Source: Couchioplanes caeruleus (GTDB lineage: Bacteria > Actinomycetota > Actinomycetes > Mycobacteriales > Micromonosporaceae). Taken from it: a stretch of DNA of 64,000 nucleotides. Every line of letters starts with the position of its first letter. Within the stretch, counting starts at the first letter, position 1. The position numbers and the translations under genes were made by a program. This document shows, in pieces, positions 26,905 to 36,034 of this stretch. A model generated the notes under the pieces. It saw only the letters and a list, made by a program, of their open reading frames with translations. It was not told the DNA's origin and did no database searches. The stretch is from contig NZ_CP092183.1 of assembly GCF_023499255.1 (NCBI RefSeq), positions 255,501 to 319,500 on the forward strand, written 5' to 3'.

Positions 26905-27010
26905 TTGCAGCGTCCTCGGCCGGGGCTGGGGCGTCCTGGGTCAGAGCTGGGGCGTCCTCGGCCGGGCCTGGGGCGTCCTGGGTCAGGGCTGGGGCGTCCT
27001 CGGTCAGGGC
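26905..27010. repeat. 21-bp tandem array at a gene's 3' end
   Basis: CGTCCT recurs at 26911, 26932, 26953, 26974 and 26995, exactly 21 bp apart, in units such as CGTCCTCGGCCGGGCCTGGGG. Looser copies extend back towards 26820. The stop codon of the phosphoesterase gene (27004-27006) lies inside the last unit. Read on the minus strand the array would encode DAPALTQ repeats, but that frame has no start of its own. Confidence 0.8.
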
Positions 27011-28440
27011 GTGCGGAGTTCGATGAGGGTGACCTGTGGGGGCGCGCCGACCCGGACCGGCGGCCCCCAGAACCCGGCGCCGTTCGTCACGTACACCGGC
27101 ACCCCGTCGACCTTGCCGTAGCCGCTCACGACCGGCTGCTCCAGCTTGACGAGAAGGTTGAAGGGCACCATCTGCCCGCCGTGGGTGTGCCCGGAGACCT
27201 GCAGGTCGACCCCGTACTCGGAGACGTGGCGCGCGACCACGGGCTGGTGGGCCATCAGCACGACCGGCCGGCCGGTGTCGCGGTTGCCGAGCGCCCGCTC
27301 GTAGTCGGGCCCGTCGCCGAACTCCGTCCCACCCAGGTCGTTCACACCCGCCAGGTCCAGCCCGTCGAGCTCCAGCCGCTCGTTGCGCAACGGCCGCATC
27401 CCCAGCCGCGCCACCTCGTCCACCCACTGCTTGTACCCCGAGTAGTACTCGTGGTTCCCGGTGACGAAGTACGCCCCCCGCCGCGAACGGATCCCGGCTA
27501 GCGGAGCGGCGGCCCGCCCCAGCTCGGCGACGCTCCCGTCCACGAGGTCGCCGACCACGCACACGACGTCGGCGTCGACGGAGTTGATGAGGTCGACGAT
27601 CCGCTGGGTGTGCCGTACGCCGGTCAGCGGCCCGAGATGGATGTCGGACACCACGGCCAGCCGCGTGCCGTCCATCGCCCGTGGGAGCTTCGCGATCGGG
27701 ATCTGGACGCGGTCCAGGCGCGGGCCACCGAGCGCGGTCTTGACGCCGTACCCGGTGATGCCGGCGGCAGTGAGGCCGGCGAAGATCGCGGCACCGCGGG
27801 CGAGCACGAGCCGCCGGTCCACGCCCGGTTGCCGCTCCGCTCCCGCGGCCGAGGTCTCGGAGCCGGCAGGAACGCCCGAATCATCGGCTGTCGCAGCACC
27901 CTCGCCCGCAGCACCTCGGCCCGTCGCGGCTCCGCCCGTAGTGCTTCCGTCCGTCGCGGTTCCGCCCGTAGCGGTCCCGGTCGTCGCACTCTCCGCCGTC
28001 GTGGTTGCAGCGGTCGCAGCTACTGCTCCCGATGTGGCAGCCGTTGCAGCCCGCGGCACGTCGCCGAGGCGCGCGTCCCCGTCGCCCTCGGTCCCGCGAT
28101 GACCCGAGACATCAGCACCGCCATCGGCAGGCACGGTCCGCTTCGCCCGGGCCCGCAGCCACAGGTTCGCGATCAGGCGCGGAATCTCCAGCACGGCGAG
28201 TACGACAAGCAGATAGAACATCAACGCCAGCCACAGGTAGCCCGGCCAGGCGAGCCACTTCGCGAAGCCGGCGCGCGTACCGATCAAGGTGGCAGGGATC
28301 AGCAGCGCGAGCACGACCGCCGCGGCGGCGCCGATGCGGGAGGCGCGGCCTCTGCCGAAGGGGTCCCGGACGAGGCGTTTCCACAGGTAGAGATGAATCA
28401 GGCCGATGACGACGAAGACCAGCGCGACTAGCCCGAACAA
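27004..28440 (-). CDS. Membrane-bound metallophosphoesterase
   Basis: 478 residues. Three N-terminal helices (LVALVFVVIGLIHLYLWKRL, AAAAVVLALLIPATLIGTRA, YLWLALMFYLLVVLAVLEIP), then an Ala/Thr/Gly-rich low-complexity linker (about 115-205) and another hydrophobic segment. The calcineurin-like domain carries VVSDIHLGPL, VCVVGDLVDG, VTGNHEYYSG, LMAHQP and VSGHTHGGQM, a complete metal-ligand set. The TTG at 28440 is supported by GGAGG six nt upstream, which lies in the end of moaD. Probably co-transcribed with moaA-moaD although unrelated in function. Confidence 0.85.
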   Translation of the reverse strand: MFGLVALVFVVIGLIHLYLWKRLVRDPFGRGRASRIGAAAAVVLALLIPATLIGTRAGFAKWLAWPGYLWLALMFYLLVVLAVLEIPRLIANLWLRARAKRTVPADGGADVSGHRGTEGDGDARLGDVPRAATAATSGAVAATAATTTAESATTGTATGGTATDGSTTGGAATGRGAAGEGAATADDSGVPAGSETSAAGAERQPGVDRRLVLARGAAIFAGLTAAGITGYGVKTALGGPRLDRVQIPIAKLPRAMDGTRLAVVSDIHLGPLTGVRHTQRIVDLINSVDADVVCVVGDLVDGSVAELGRAAAPLAGIRSRRGAYFVTGNHEYYSGYKQWVDEVARLGMRPLRNERLELDGLDLAGVNDLGGTEFGDGPDYERALGNRDTGRPVVLMAHQPVVARHVSEYGVDLQVSGHTHGGQMVPFNLLVKLEQPVVSGYGKVDGVPVYVTNGAGFWGPPVRVGAPPQVTLIELRTP

Positions 28441-28442
28441 GC

Positions 28443-28685
28443 TCAGCCTCCGGCAAAGGGCGGCAGGACGTCGACCGTCGCCCCGGCGGGCAGCGCCGCT
28501 TGTCGATCATGGCAGGCGAGGCCGTCGACGAGGAAACTCGCGGCCTTGAGGACGACGGCGAGTCGTTCCCCGTGCCGGGCGGTCAACTCGGCCACCAGCT
28601 CGTCCACTGACGTCGCGTCGGCGGCTTCCTCGCGTACACCCCCGGCTGCGGCGCGGGCGCCCGCGAAGTATCGGATCTGAGGCAT
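28443..28685 (-). CDS. moaD: Molybdopterin synthase sulfur carrier subunit
   Basis: 80 residues, ubiquitin-like, MPQIRYFAGARAAAGG...VDVLPPFAGG. The C-terminal Gly-Gly is the site of thiocarboxylation, and the protein works with MoaE (17846-18271). ATG at 28685, 5 nt after the moaA stop, so the two are one transcript; the downstream phosphoesterase uses a Shine-Dalgarno inside its last codons. Confidence 0.92.
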   Translation of the reverse strand: MPQIRYFAGARAAAGGVREEAADATSVDELVAELTARHGERLAVVLKAASFLVDGLACHDRQAALPAGATVDVLPPFAGG

Positions 28686-28690
28686 GCCGC

Positions 28691-29794
28691 TCAGCCCCCG
28701 ATCGCCGACATCGGGCGGACAGGCTGGAGGAAGGACGGGTCATCGATCCCGTGGCCGGCCTTCTTGCCCCACATCGCCGCCCGCCAGGCGTCGGCGACCT
28801 CTTCGTCGGAGGCGTCGCCGCGTACGAGCCCGCGCAGGTCCGACTCCCCCGTGGCGAACAGGCAGTTGCGCACCTGGCCGTCGGCCGTCAGCCGCGTACG
28901 GTCACAGTCCCCGCAGAACGGCCTGGTCACACTGCCGATGACGCCGACCCGCGCGGGGTTCCCCGCAGCGTCCACGTACCCCGGCACCAGCCAGGTCTCG
29001 GCCGGCGCTGTTCCACGTGAAACCGGATCGGGCATCAACCCGTACGGCTCCAGCGACTCCAGGATCGCCGCCGCGGTGACCATCTCGTGCCGGTCCCACT
29101 TGTGCTGGGCATCCAACGGCATCTGCTCGATGAACCTCAGCTCGTACCCGTGTTCCAGCGCGAACTGCAGGAGAGCCGGCGCCTCGTCGTCGTTGATGCC
29201 CCGCATCAGCACGGTGTTGATCTTCACCGGGGTGAGCCCGGCCTCCGCGGCGCCGGCCAGGCCCTTCAGCACGTCGGCGTGCCGATCGCGGTGCGTGAGC
29301 TGCTGAAACCGGGCCGGCGACAACGTGTCCAGCGAGACGTTGACCCGATCGAGCCCGGCGTCTCGCAGCGGGCGCGCCAGCCGCTCCAGCCCGATCCCGT
29401 TGGTGGTGATCGACAGCCTCGGACGGGGGAGCAGCTCGGCTGCGGCGGCGACGATGCCCAGCATGCCCCGCCTGATCAGCGGCTCGCCGCCCGTGAACCT
29501 GATCTCGGTGACGCCCAGCTGCTCCACGGCGATCCGCAGGAGCCGTCCGACCTCGCCGTCGGTCAGCTGCTGCTCCTGCGGCATCCACGCGAGCCCTTCC
29601 TCGGGCATGCAGTAGGTGCACCGCAGGTTGCAGCGGTCGGTCAGCGAGACGCGGAGGTCGGTCGCCACCCGCCCGAAGCGGTCGGTGAGCATCCCACCGC
29701 GCCCCGGACGGTGCGGGACGGACGGCGGGAGCTCAGGCATGCCTCCGTGCTCGGACGCCGGCTGCGGAACGGCAGGTACGGCAAGCTCGGTCAC
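28691..29794 (-). CDS. moaA: GTP 3',8-cyclase (radical SAM)
   Basis: 367 residues. Radical SAM cluster CNLRCTYC (Cys55, Cys59, Cys62), SAM motif EIRFTGGEPLIR, LSITTNGIG and the C-terminal GTP-binding cluster PFCGDCDRTRLTADGQVRNC. It ends in Gly-Gly, as functional MoaA proteins do. First step of molybdenum cofactor synthesis. GTG at 29794 with TAGGTT six nt upstream (leaderless type). The N-terminal ~35 residues are a Pro-rich extension. A parS-like site lies within the coding sequence at 29010. Confidence 0.95.
   Translation of the reverse strand: MTELAVPAVPQPASEHGGMPELPPSVPHRPGRGGMLTDRFGRVATDLRVSLTDRCNLRCTYCMPEEGLAWMPQEQQLTDGEVGRLLRIAVEQLGVTEIRFTGGEPLIRRGMLGIVAAAAELLPRPRLSITTNGIGLERLARPLRDAGLDRVNVSLDTLSPARFQQLTHRDRHADVLKGLAGAAEAGLTPVKINTVLMRGINDDEAPALLQFALEHGYELRFIEQMPLDAQHKWDRHEMVTAAAILESLEPYGLMPDPVSRGTAPAETWLVPGYVDAAGNPARVGVIGSVTRPFCGDCDRTRLTADGQVRNCLFATGESDLRGLVRGDASDEEVADAWRAAMWGKKAGHGIDDPSFLQPVRPMSAIGG
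29010..29023. promoter_or_regulatory. parS-like ParB-binding site inside moaA
   Basis: GTTCCACGTGAAAC matches the bacterial parS core GTTTCACGTGAAAC at 13 of 14 positions. Confidence 0.6.
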
Positions 29795-29800
29795 TGCTCG

Positions 29801-29806
29801 AACCTA
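29801..29806 (-). promoter_or_regulatory. Leaderless-type -10 element (moaA)
   Basis: TAGGTT ends 6 nt before the GTG at 29794. Confidence 0.5.
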
Positions 29807-29876
29807 GCGCCTGGATACGACAATTGCCGCTGCCCGATCCGTACTGCGGTGCATGTCATGCGGCTCCGCGGAGGCC

Positions 29877-30773
29877 CTATCCTCCGAGAACGGAGTTCGC
29901 CGCCGAGCGCACTGCCCCGCGGTACGCCGCTCCGAACGCGGCCGTGTGCACGAGCAACAGGTGCAGCTGATGCAACGCGACACGGTCCCGCCACCCCTCG
30001 CTCAACGGCCACACCTCCTCGTACGCCGAAAGGGTGGTCGCCAGGTGCGGCGCTCCGCCGAAGAGCGCCAGCTGCGCCAGATCGGTTTCCCGGTGCCCAC
30101 CATGCGCGGCCGGGTCGACGAGCCAGGCGCGCCCGTCCGCCGCCCACAACACGTTTCCCGGCCACAGGTCGCCGTGCAACCGCGCCGGCCGCTCGTCCCC
30201 GCCGTACGAGTCGATGCGCTCGATGATCCGGTCGACGGCCGCGACATCGTCCGGTGACAGTGCGCCCTGATCCGCCGACATCCTCAGGTACGGCCGCAGC
30301 CTCCGCTCGCCGAACCACGAGCCCCACGGCCCCTCCGAGGGCGTGTTGTCCTGCTGCAACGGGCCGATGAACCCAGGCCATGACGCACCGAAACTGTCGG
30401 CCCCGGCGCGATGCATGCCGGCGAGGTCCCGCCCGAAGCGCTCCGCCGCGGCCGCCGTGGCTGAGCCCGGTTCCACCCATTCGAGGGCGAGCATCTCGTC
30501 CATCGCCACGAACACCTCCGGAATCGGAACCGTGCCCGCCTCCCGAAGCCACGACAATCCGGCTGCCTCGGCGCCGAAGAAGTGTTCCGGCGGCCTGCCG
30601 GAGGGCCAGGTCTTGGCGAACAGCGAGAAGCCGTCGTCCAAGGTCAGGCGCGATGCGGTGCATACGTGACCCCCTCCGACAGGCGTCTCACGTATCCGCT
30701 GGTGCGTGAGAAATGTCGGGAGGTGCTGCGGGTGCGCGCGTAGGTACGGCAGATCCACCGCCTTATCTTCCAC
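29877..30773 (-). CDS. Fructosamine kinase family protein
   Basis: 298 residues. Protein-kinase-like fold of the fructosamine/ketosamine-3-kinase group: SLFAKTWPSG (ATP-binding Lys), LALEWVEPG hinge, catalytic ARLHGDLWPGNVLWAADG and metal-binding WLVDPAAHGGHRETDLA, ending in the family-typical FGGAPHLATTLSAYEEVWPL. It would phosphorylate glycated amines to trigger deglycation. GTG at 30773; a GTG at 30758 is also possible. Divergent from the GNAT gene. Confidence 0.88.
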   Translation of the reverse strand: MEDKAVDLPYLRAHPQHLPTFLTHQRIRETPVGGGHVCTASRLTLDDGFSLFAKTWPSGRPPEHFFGAEAAGLSWLREAGTVPIPEVFVAMDEMLALEWVEPGSATAAAAERFGRDLAGMHRAGADSFGASWPGFIGPLQQDNTPSEGPWGSWFGERRLRPYLRMSADQGALSPDDVAAVDRIIERIDSYGGDERPARLHGDLWPGNVLWAADGRAWLVDPAAHGGHRETDLAQLALFGGAPHLATTLSAYEEVWPLSEGWRDRVALHQLHLLLVHTAAFGAAYRGAVRSAANSVLGG

Positions 30774-30814
30774 TTCGGGTTACGGCGCCTCCCAATCGGA
30801 GTCAAAATGTCGGC

Positions 30815-31318
30815 ATGACACCTGTCGCTGTGCGTTCGTACCGGCCGAGCGATCACAGTTCCGGCCGCCGCCTGTGGGCGGAGCTGTCGGCTCAGCACAA
30901 CCAGATGTACGGCGACGCCTCGGACGACGGCGGCGCGGGCTTCGAGGAATACCTCACCCGGTTGGACCTGGGCGGGCTCTGGGTCGCCGACCACGCGGAC
31001 GACGGAGTGATCGGGCTCGTCGGGCTGATCATGCGGGGGCGTGCCGGTGAGGTGGAGCCGGTGGTCGTCACGGCTTCGCACCGCCACAAGGGTGTGGGCC
31101 GCAAGCTGCTGCGCCACGTCGCGCAGGAAGCGAAGAAGCGCAACATGCTCTCGCTCACGATCTCGCCGGCCTCCAGGAACGTGGACGCGATCCGCAGCCT
31201 GCACGCGGCCGGCTACGACGTCGTGTCGTCGATCGAGCTGACGATGGACCTGGACCGCCACACGCACGAATGGCAGCAGGACGGCCTGGAGCTGCACGAA
31301 CTTCAATTCCGCTCCTGA
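30815..31318 (+). CDS. GNAT-family N-acetyltransferase
   Basis: 167 residues. The acetyl-CoA-binding core VTASHRHKGVGRKLLRHVAQE matches the R/Q-x-x-G-x-G/A motif A. Flanking strands include IGLVGLIMRGRAG and MLSLTISPASRNVDAIRSLH. Acceptor substrate not identifiable. The ATG at 30815 lacks a close Shine-Dalgarno; CAAAAT lies six nt upstream and may be a weak leaderless -10. Confidence 0.85.
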   Translation: MTPVAVRSYRPSDHSSGRRLWAELSAQHNQMYGDASDDGGAGFEEYLTRLDLGGLWVADHADDGVIGLVGLIMRGRAGEVEPVVVTASHRHKGVGRKLLRHVAQEAKKRNMLSLTISPASRNVDAIRSLHAAGYDVVSSIELTMDLDRHTHEWQQDGLELHELQFRS

Positions 31319-31422
31319 CTCTCGTGACGCACGGGACAAAGATCGAGTTGGCTGCGTAGGCGGGAGCCGGCGGCGCCACCTCTGCCCGGGCAGCCTGCCA
31401 GGCCCGGCGGACTCCTCGCCGG

Positions 31423-31471
31423 TTGTCCACATCAGGGCTTCCCGCCTGTCATGATCTTGGAGTTATCCACA
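31423..31471 (+). promoter_or_regulatory. Two DnaA boxes upstream of the DUF4192 gene
   Basis: TTGTCCACA (31423-31431) and the exact consensus TTATCCACA (31463-31471), same orientation, starts 40 bp apart, 54-102 nt before the ATG at 31525. Confidence 0.5.
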
Positions 31472-31524
31472 GGCCGGCCGATTCGGCACGCGGCGTCCGG
31501 GCGCTCTGGGCCAGGCTGCCCGGC

Positions 31525-32631
31525 ATGACGAAGCTCAAAGTCCGCACGCCGGCCGAGTTGATCACCGCGGTTCCATACCTGATCGGTTTCCATCCGTCGG
31601 ACAGCCTGGTCGTGGCCGCGGTCAAGGAGAGCCGCCTGGCTTTCGCGGCCCGCATCGACCTGCCGGAAGCCGGCGTCCCCGACACCGAGGCACGCGCCCC
31701 GGTGTTGCACCTCGCCACGGTCGTGGCAGAGCAGGAGCCCGAAGGCGTCACGATCATCGGGTACGGGGACGGCGAGCGGGTGACGCCGTCCGTTCAGCAT
31801 CTCGCCCGCGCGCTGACCGGGGCGGGTGTGCGGATCCTCGACGAGTTCCGGGTGGCTGACGGGCGCTACTGGTCCTACCTGTGCACCAAGCCGGCCTGCT
31901 GCCCGGCGGAGGGCAAGCCGTGCGACCCGCCGGACAGCGTGCTCGCGGCGGAAGCGACCTTCGCGGGGGCGGTCGCTCTGGCAAACCGCGGGGTGCTCGA
32001 GCAGAGGCTGGCCGCGGCCACGGGCGACGAGCGGCAAGCAATGGACGCAGCGGATGCACGAGCGCTGTCCCGGTTCCGGGAGCTGAAAGGTGCCGGACCG
32101 GCGAAGCATGACGTCGAGCTGGTACGCGCCGGCCGCGCAGCGATCCGGCACGCCGAGCGCACCGCCCGGGCCGGTGGACGCCTCACCGACGACGAGGTCG
32201 CCTGGCTCGGCTACCTCATGACCTCCGTGCGGGTCCGGGACTACGCGTGGATCCGCAGCGGTACTGCGGACCGGGACGTATCGCTCTGGTCGGACGTGGT
32301 TCGCCGCGTCAACCCGCTGCGGGTCCCGGCGCCCGCGTCTCTGCTCTCTTTCATCGCGTGGCGAGCGGGCATGGGCGCCCTCGCCACCATCGCCGTCGAG
32401 CGTGCCCTGGACGCCGACGACACCTACTCGATGGCCCTGACGATGATCAGCACCCTGCACGCCGCTGTCCCGCCGTCGGCGTTGGCCGGCTGGCCCAAGC
32501 GTCTGCGCAGGCTCGAAGGCAGTAAGAACGGTGGCGGGAAAGCAGGTCGCCGCGAGACACGCGTCAAGCACAGACCCGACGACGGGTCGGCAGCCCGCAA
32601 GGCTCGTTACCGTTCCCGCCGCCGGGTCTGA
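31525..32631 (+). CDS. DUF4192 family protein
   Basis: 368 residues beginning MTKLKVRTPAELITAVPYLI, then GFHPSDSLVVAAV, the hallmark N-terminus of actinobacterial DUF4192 proteins. Other conserved parts: VADGRYWSYLCTKPACCPAE, WLGYLMTSVRVRDYAWIR, HAAVPPSALAGWPKRLRRL. The tail is basic. Function unknown; the gene is widespread in actinobacteria. The start was chosen by the family N-terminus; no Shine-Dalgarno. Two DnaA boxes precede it. Convergent with phoD, 22 bp apart. Confidence 0.8.
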   Translation: MTKLKVRTPAELITAVPYLIGFHPSDSLVVAAVKESRLAFAARIDLPEAGVPDTEARAPVLHLATVVAEQEPEGVTIIGYGDGERVTPSVQHLARALTGAGVRILDEFRVADGRYWSYLCTKPACCPAEGKPCDPPDSVLAAEATFAGAVALANRGVLEQRLAAATGDERQAMDAADARALSRFRELKGAGPAKHDVELVRAGRAAIRHAERTARAGGRLTDDEVAWLGYLMTSVRVRDYAWIRSGTADRDVSLWSDVVRRVNPLRVPAPASLLSFIAWRAGMGALATIAVERALDADDTYSMALTMISTLHAAVPPSALAGWPKRLRRLEGSKNGGGKAGRRETRVKHRPDDGSAARKARYRSRRRV

Positions 32632-32653
32632 CGCGATGGCACCCCGTTGGTTG

Positions 32654-34306
32654 TCAGGGGCGCTCGGTCTCCTGCCGTACGGTCGCCGCGCCCAGGTCAC
32701 CCGCGCGCAGGGCGGAGGTCGAGCCGCCGGGCGTCGGGTCGTCGGCGGTCTGGTGCAGCCCGGGCACCCGATCCTCGATGACGAACGTCGCCCGGGTGTG
32801 CGCCGGCGCGCCGGCACGGCTCACGTACGGCACGACCCGGAAGTCGGCCGTCAGGGAGTCGGGCGTGATCGTCGTGCGGACGTACCCGCGCTGGTTGTTG
32901 TAGAAGCGAAGGTGCGGGTTCCAGGCCGCCCAGGGGTGGGCTCCGGGCGCCACGTCCGCGCCGTCGCCCGTGGAGGTGATCGACGAACACACCAGCTCGG
33001 TCCCGACCGTCCGCGACGTCGGGTCGGTCCAGTCCAGCTTCAGCTCGTCGGCCCAGTGCGCGTGGACGTCGCCGGTCAGCACGACCGGGTTCCGTACGCC
33101 CGCGTCCACCCAGCCCCGCGTGATGCGGTCGCGCGACGCGGCGTACCCGTCCCAGCTGTCCATGCTCACCACCTTGGCCGTCCCGGAGTTGTTGTCGCGC
33201 TGGCCGAAGAAGACCTGCTGGCCGAGCACGTCCCAGCGGGCCGACGAGCGGTGGAACCCGTCGATCAGCCACGCCTCCTGCCGCGCACCGGTGATCGAGC
33301 GGGCCGGGTCTGTGGCGGCCGGGCAGTCCTTGTACCCGTCGTCGCACCCCTGATCGTCGCGGAACTGCCGGGTGTCGAGCATGTGGAAGGTGGCGAGGCG
33401 TCCCCAGTGCAGGCGGCGGTACAGCTGCATGTCGATGCCGCGGGGAACCGAGGTCCGGCGCAGCGGCATGTTCTCGTAGTACGCCTGGAAGGCCGCGGCG
33501 CGACGGGCGAGGAAGTGCGGGTCCGGCTGCTCCGGCACCTCGTCGGCCCAGTTGTTCTCGACCTCGTGGTCGTCGAAGACCACCGCCCACGGCGCCACGG
33601 CGTGCGCGGCCTGCAGGTCCGGGTCGGACTTGTACTGCGCGTGACGCTGGCGATAGTTGGCGAGGGTCACCGTCTCCGGGCCGGCGTGATCACGCGGGTT
33701 GCCGGTCGGCGCGTTGTAGGTGTGCGGCGCGTACTCGTACTGGTAGTCGCCCAGGTGCAGCACCAGGTCCGGCTGGTCTTCCGCCAGCCGTCGGTACGCG
33801 GTGAAGTAGCCGTGCTCGTACTGCGAACACGAGACGAACGACATCGCCAGCGCCTTCGGGAACGCCCAGCGGGACGGGGCCGTACGCGTCCGGCCGACCG
33901 GCGACACGTACTTCTCGGCCTTGAAACGGTAGAAGTACTCCCGTGCCGGCAGCAGCCCGTTCAGCTCCACGTGAACGGTGTGGGCAGCCGACGCGCGCGC
34001 CGCGGCGACGCCCCGCCGCACGATCTTGCGGAAGCGCGCGTCCGCGGCGACTTCCCAATGCACGGGCACGTCCCGCGACGGCATTCCGCCGAGCCCGTCC
34101 GCTGCCAGGGGTACGGGGGCCAGCCGGGTCCAGAGCACGAAGCCGTCGGCGTCCGGGTCGCCGGACGCGACGCCGAGGGTGAACGGATCACTGCGCAGAG
34201 GACCGCGGTACGGGGCTGCGGATGCGGCCAGCGGCCAGCTCGTGGCGGCGGTGGCCGCGCCGACCGCCGCGCCGCTGAGCAGGAGGGTACGTCGCGACAG
34301 TGCCAT
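32654..34306 (-). CDS. phoD: Alkaline phosphatase D, Tat-exported
   Basis: 550 residues. Twin-arginine signal MALSRRTLLLSGAAVGAATA with cleavage near AASA. Then the PhoD N-domain (PFTLGVASGDPDADGFVLWT) and the metallophosphatase domain: VSCSQYEHGYF, LVLHLGDYQYEY, FDDHEVENNWAD, LTGDVHAHWAD. A Ca/Fe-dependent phosphodiesterase/monoesterase acting outside the cell. ATG at 34306 with GGGAG and 6-nt spacing. Confidence 0.93.
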   Translation of the reverse strand: MALSRRTLLLSGAAVGAATAATSWPLAASAAPYRGPLRSDPFTLGVASGDPDADGFVLWTRLAPVPLAADGLGGMPSRDVPVHWEVAADARFRKIVRRGVAAARASAAHTVHVELNGLLPAREYFYRFKAEKYVSPVGRTRTAPSRWAFPKALAMSFVSCSQYEHGYFTAYRRLAEDQPDLVLHLGDYQYEYAPHTYNAPTGNPRDHAGPETVTLANYRQRHAQYKSDPDLQAAHAVAPWAVVFDDHEVENNWADEVPEQPDPHFLARRAAAFQAYYENMPLRRTSVPRGIDMQLYRRLHWGRLATFHMLDTRQFRDDQGCDDGYKDCPAATDPARSITGARQEAWLIDGFHRSSARWDVLGQQVFFGQRDNNSGTAKVVSMDSWDGYAASRDRITRGWVDAGVRNPVVLTGDVHAHWADELKLDWTDPTSRTVGTELVCSSITSTGDGADVAPGAHPWAAWNPHLRFYNNQRGYVRTTITPDSLTADFRVVPYVSRAGAPAHTRATFVIEDRVPGLHQTADDPTPGGSTSALRAGDLGAATVRQETERP

Positions 34307-34411
34307 GTCAGGCTCCCAGCGATTCCGAGGGTACGGACGCTGGACAGCCTCATGACCGTGAATGTCCGGGCCGGGTGGCGCAGATTAATGCCCGCCGAAG
34401 ACGGAACGAAC

Positions 34412-35239
34412 TCAGACGGTGACCCGCTGTGTTCCGGTGTAGACGTTCATCGACGACCCGCGCAGGAAGCCGACCAGCGTCATTCCCGCCTCGTCGGCCA
34501 GCTCCGCGGCGAGCGTGCTCGGGGCGGACACCGCCGCCAGCAGCGGAATGCCCGCCATCCACGCCTTCTGGGTGAGCTCGAAACTGGCTCGCCCGGAAAC
34601 CATCAGGACGTGCCCGGCGAGCGGCAGCCGGCCGTCCCGCAGAGCCCACCCGATGACCTTGTCGACCGCGTTGTGCCGCCCAACGTCCTCCCGGAGAACC
34701 ACCAGGTCGCCGTCGGCGGTGAAGAGCCCGGCCGCGTGCAGTCCGCCGGTACGATCGAACGTCCGCTGCGCGGCCCGCAGCTTGTCCGGCAGCTCGGCCA
34801 GAACCGCGGCGGCGACCATCACCTCGTCGGCGGACACGTCGAACCGCGACCGGGTGCGCACGGCGTCGATGCTCGCCTTCCCGCAGACGCCGCACGAACT
34901 GGTCGTGTAGAAGTTGCGGCTCGGGTCGGTGTCCGGCGGCGGCACGTGGGCGCCCAGCACGACATCCACCACGTTGTAGGTGTTCGGCGTGTCCGTCCCG
35001 GCGCACAACTGTGCGGTGACGACGTCGTCCGCGGCGTGGATGATGCCCTCGGTGAGCAGGAAGCCCATCGCCAGGTCGATGTCCTGACCGGGCGTACGCA
35101 TCGTGACGGCGAGCGGCTCCCTGCGCAGCCGGATCTCGAGCGGCTCCTCGGCTGCGAGGTCATCGGACCGCCGCCGAGGCGCGCCCGACCCGTCCAGGTC
35201 GATCTTCATGACCGGTCGCCGGTTCATCGTGCGCGCCAT
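34412..35239 (-). CDS. fdhD: Formate dehydrogenase accessory sulfurtransferase FdhD
   Basis: 275 residues. Conserved [33 protein letters not shown], the catalytic Cys pair [38 protein letters not shown] and [20 protein letters not shown]. FdhD passes sulfur to the molybdenum cofactor of formate dehydrogenases. No dehydrogenase gene is in the window. ATG at 35239 with TACGCT six nt upstream; a second ATG follows at 35227. Divergent from mobA. Confidence 0.95.
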   Translation of the reverse strand: MARTMNRRPVMKIDLDGSGAPRRRSDDLAAEEPLEIRLRREPLAVTMRTPGQDIDLAMGFLLTEGIIHAADDVVTAQLCAGTDTPNTYNVVDVVLGAHVPPPDTDPSRNFYTTSSCGVCGKASIDAVRTRSRFDVSADEVMVAAAVLAELPDKLRAAQRTFDRTGGLHAAGLFTADGDLVVLREDVGRHNAVDKVIGWALRDGRLPLAGHVLMVSGRASFELTQKAWMAGIPLLAAVSAPSTLAAELADEAGMTLVGFLRGSSMNVYTGTQRVTV

Positions 35240-35245
35240 TCGTCG

Positions 35246-35251
35246 AGCGTA
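35246..35251 (-). promoter_or_regulatory. Leaderless-type -10 element (fdhD)
   Basis: TACGCT ends 6 nt before the ATG at 35239. Confidence 0.5.
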
Positions 35252-35422
35252 GGCCGGTGCGCCCGATTGCACCGGGTGGCGCCGACGGCCGCCCACCCGG
35301 CCGCACTCGCGGTGAACCTGCACAGTGGCCCAGAACACCCGCGACCAGCACGAAAGCCCCTCGAAGTTCCAGGCCCCCGCGGTGTCGGGCTCCGCACAGT
35401 CACGCTCGACGGCTCGGCGGGA

Positions 35423-35428
35423 TACGGT
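35423..35428 (+). promoter_or_regulatory. Leaderless-type -10 element (mobA)
   Basis: TACGGT ends 6 nt before the GTG at 35435. Confidence 0.5.
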
Positions 35429-35434
35429 ACGTAC

Positions 35435-36034
35435 GTGGGGGGATTCGCGGCGGTGGTGCTGGCCGGCGGTGCAGCGCGTCGGATGGGTGGAGCGGACAAG
35501 GCTGCCATCCCGGTCGCGGGGCAGTCGATGCTGACCCGGGTGCTCGCCGCGGTGCACGACGCCGACCCTCAGGTGGTCGTCGGCCGCGTACCCCCCGACC
35601 TCCCCGTCCAGGTGGCCTCGACCACCGAGGACCCGCCCGGCGGTGGGCCGGTGGCGGCCACCGCGGCCGGGCTCGCGCTGGTTCCCGAAGGCGTCAGCTT
35701 CACGGCACTGCTCGCCGCCGACCTGCCGCTGCTCACCGGCGAGGCGATCGACGTCCTGCGACTCACGGTGGAGTCCGCGCCCCTGCAGGGCGCGGTCTAC
35801 CGGGACGCCGAGGGCCGGCGGCAGACGCTCTGCGGGGTGTGGCGTACGACCGCCCTGCGCGAGGCTGTAGCCAAGCTCGCCGAGGAGCGCGGCGGCCTGC
35901 ACGGCGCCTCGATGCACGCCCTGCTGGACCACCTGCGCTTCATCGAGGTGTCGTGGCGCCGGCCCGGGCCGCCGCCCTGGTTCGATTGCGACACCGACGA
36001 CGACCTGCGAACCGCGGAGGAGTGGGCCCGATGA
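35435..36034 (+). CDS. mobA: Molybdenum cofactor guanylyltransferase (MobA-like)
   Basis: 199 residues. Nucleotidyltransferase start [20 protein letters not shown] with the LAGG.(S/A).RMG..KA motif, then [20 protein letters not shown] and [17 protein letters not shown], which holds the metal-binding Asp. It attaches GMP to the cofactor. The GTG at 35435 is the start that gives the family N-terminus and has TACGGT upstream. It overlaps the next gene by ATGA. Divergent from fdhD, forming one molybdenum block. Confidence 0.9.
   Translation: MGGFAAVVLAGGAARRMGGADKAAIPVAGQSMLTRVLAAVHDADPQVVVGRVPPDLPVQVASTTEDPPGGGPVAATAAGLALVPEGVSFTALLAADLPLLTGEAIDVLRLTVESAPLQGAVYRDAEGRRQTLCGVWRTTALREAVAKLAEERGGLHGASMHALLDHLRFIEVSWRRPGPPPWFDCDTDDDLRTAEEWAR

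Noticed and set aside
26906..27003. Extension of the phosphoesterase by DAPALTQ repeats
   Set aside because: A TGA at 27004-27006 separates the gene from the array; the repeat frame is open but has no start.
26905..27010. CRISPR array
   Set aside because: Repeats are directly adjacent 21-bp units without unique spacers, and no cas gene is near. The same applies to the other intergenic arrays.
33962..33976. Third parS site (CTCCACGTGAACG)
   Set aside because: Only about 10 of 14 positions match the parS core, within the range expected by chance in a coding sequence.
32531..35400. Long plus-strand open frame continuous with mobA
   Set aside because: Antisense to phoD and fdhD. Only the part from the GTG at 35435 has family motifs and a start signal.
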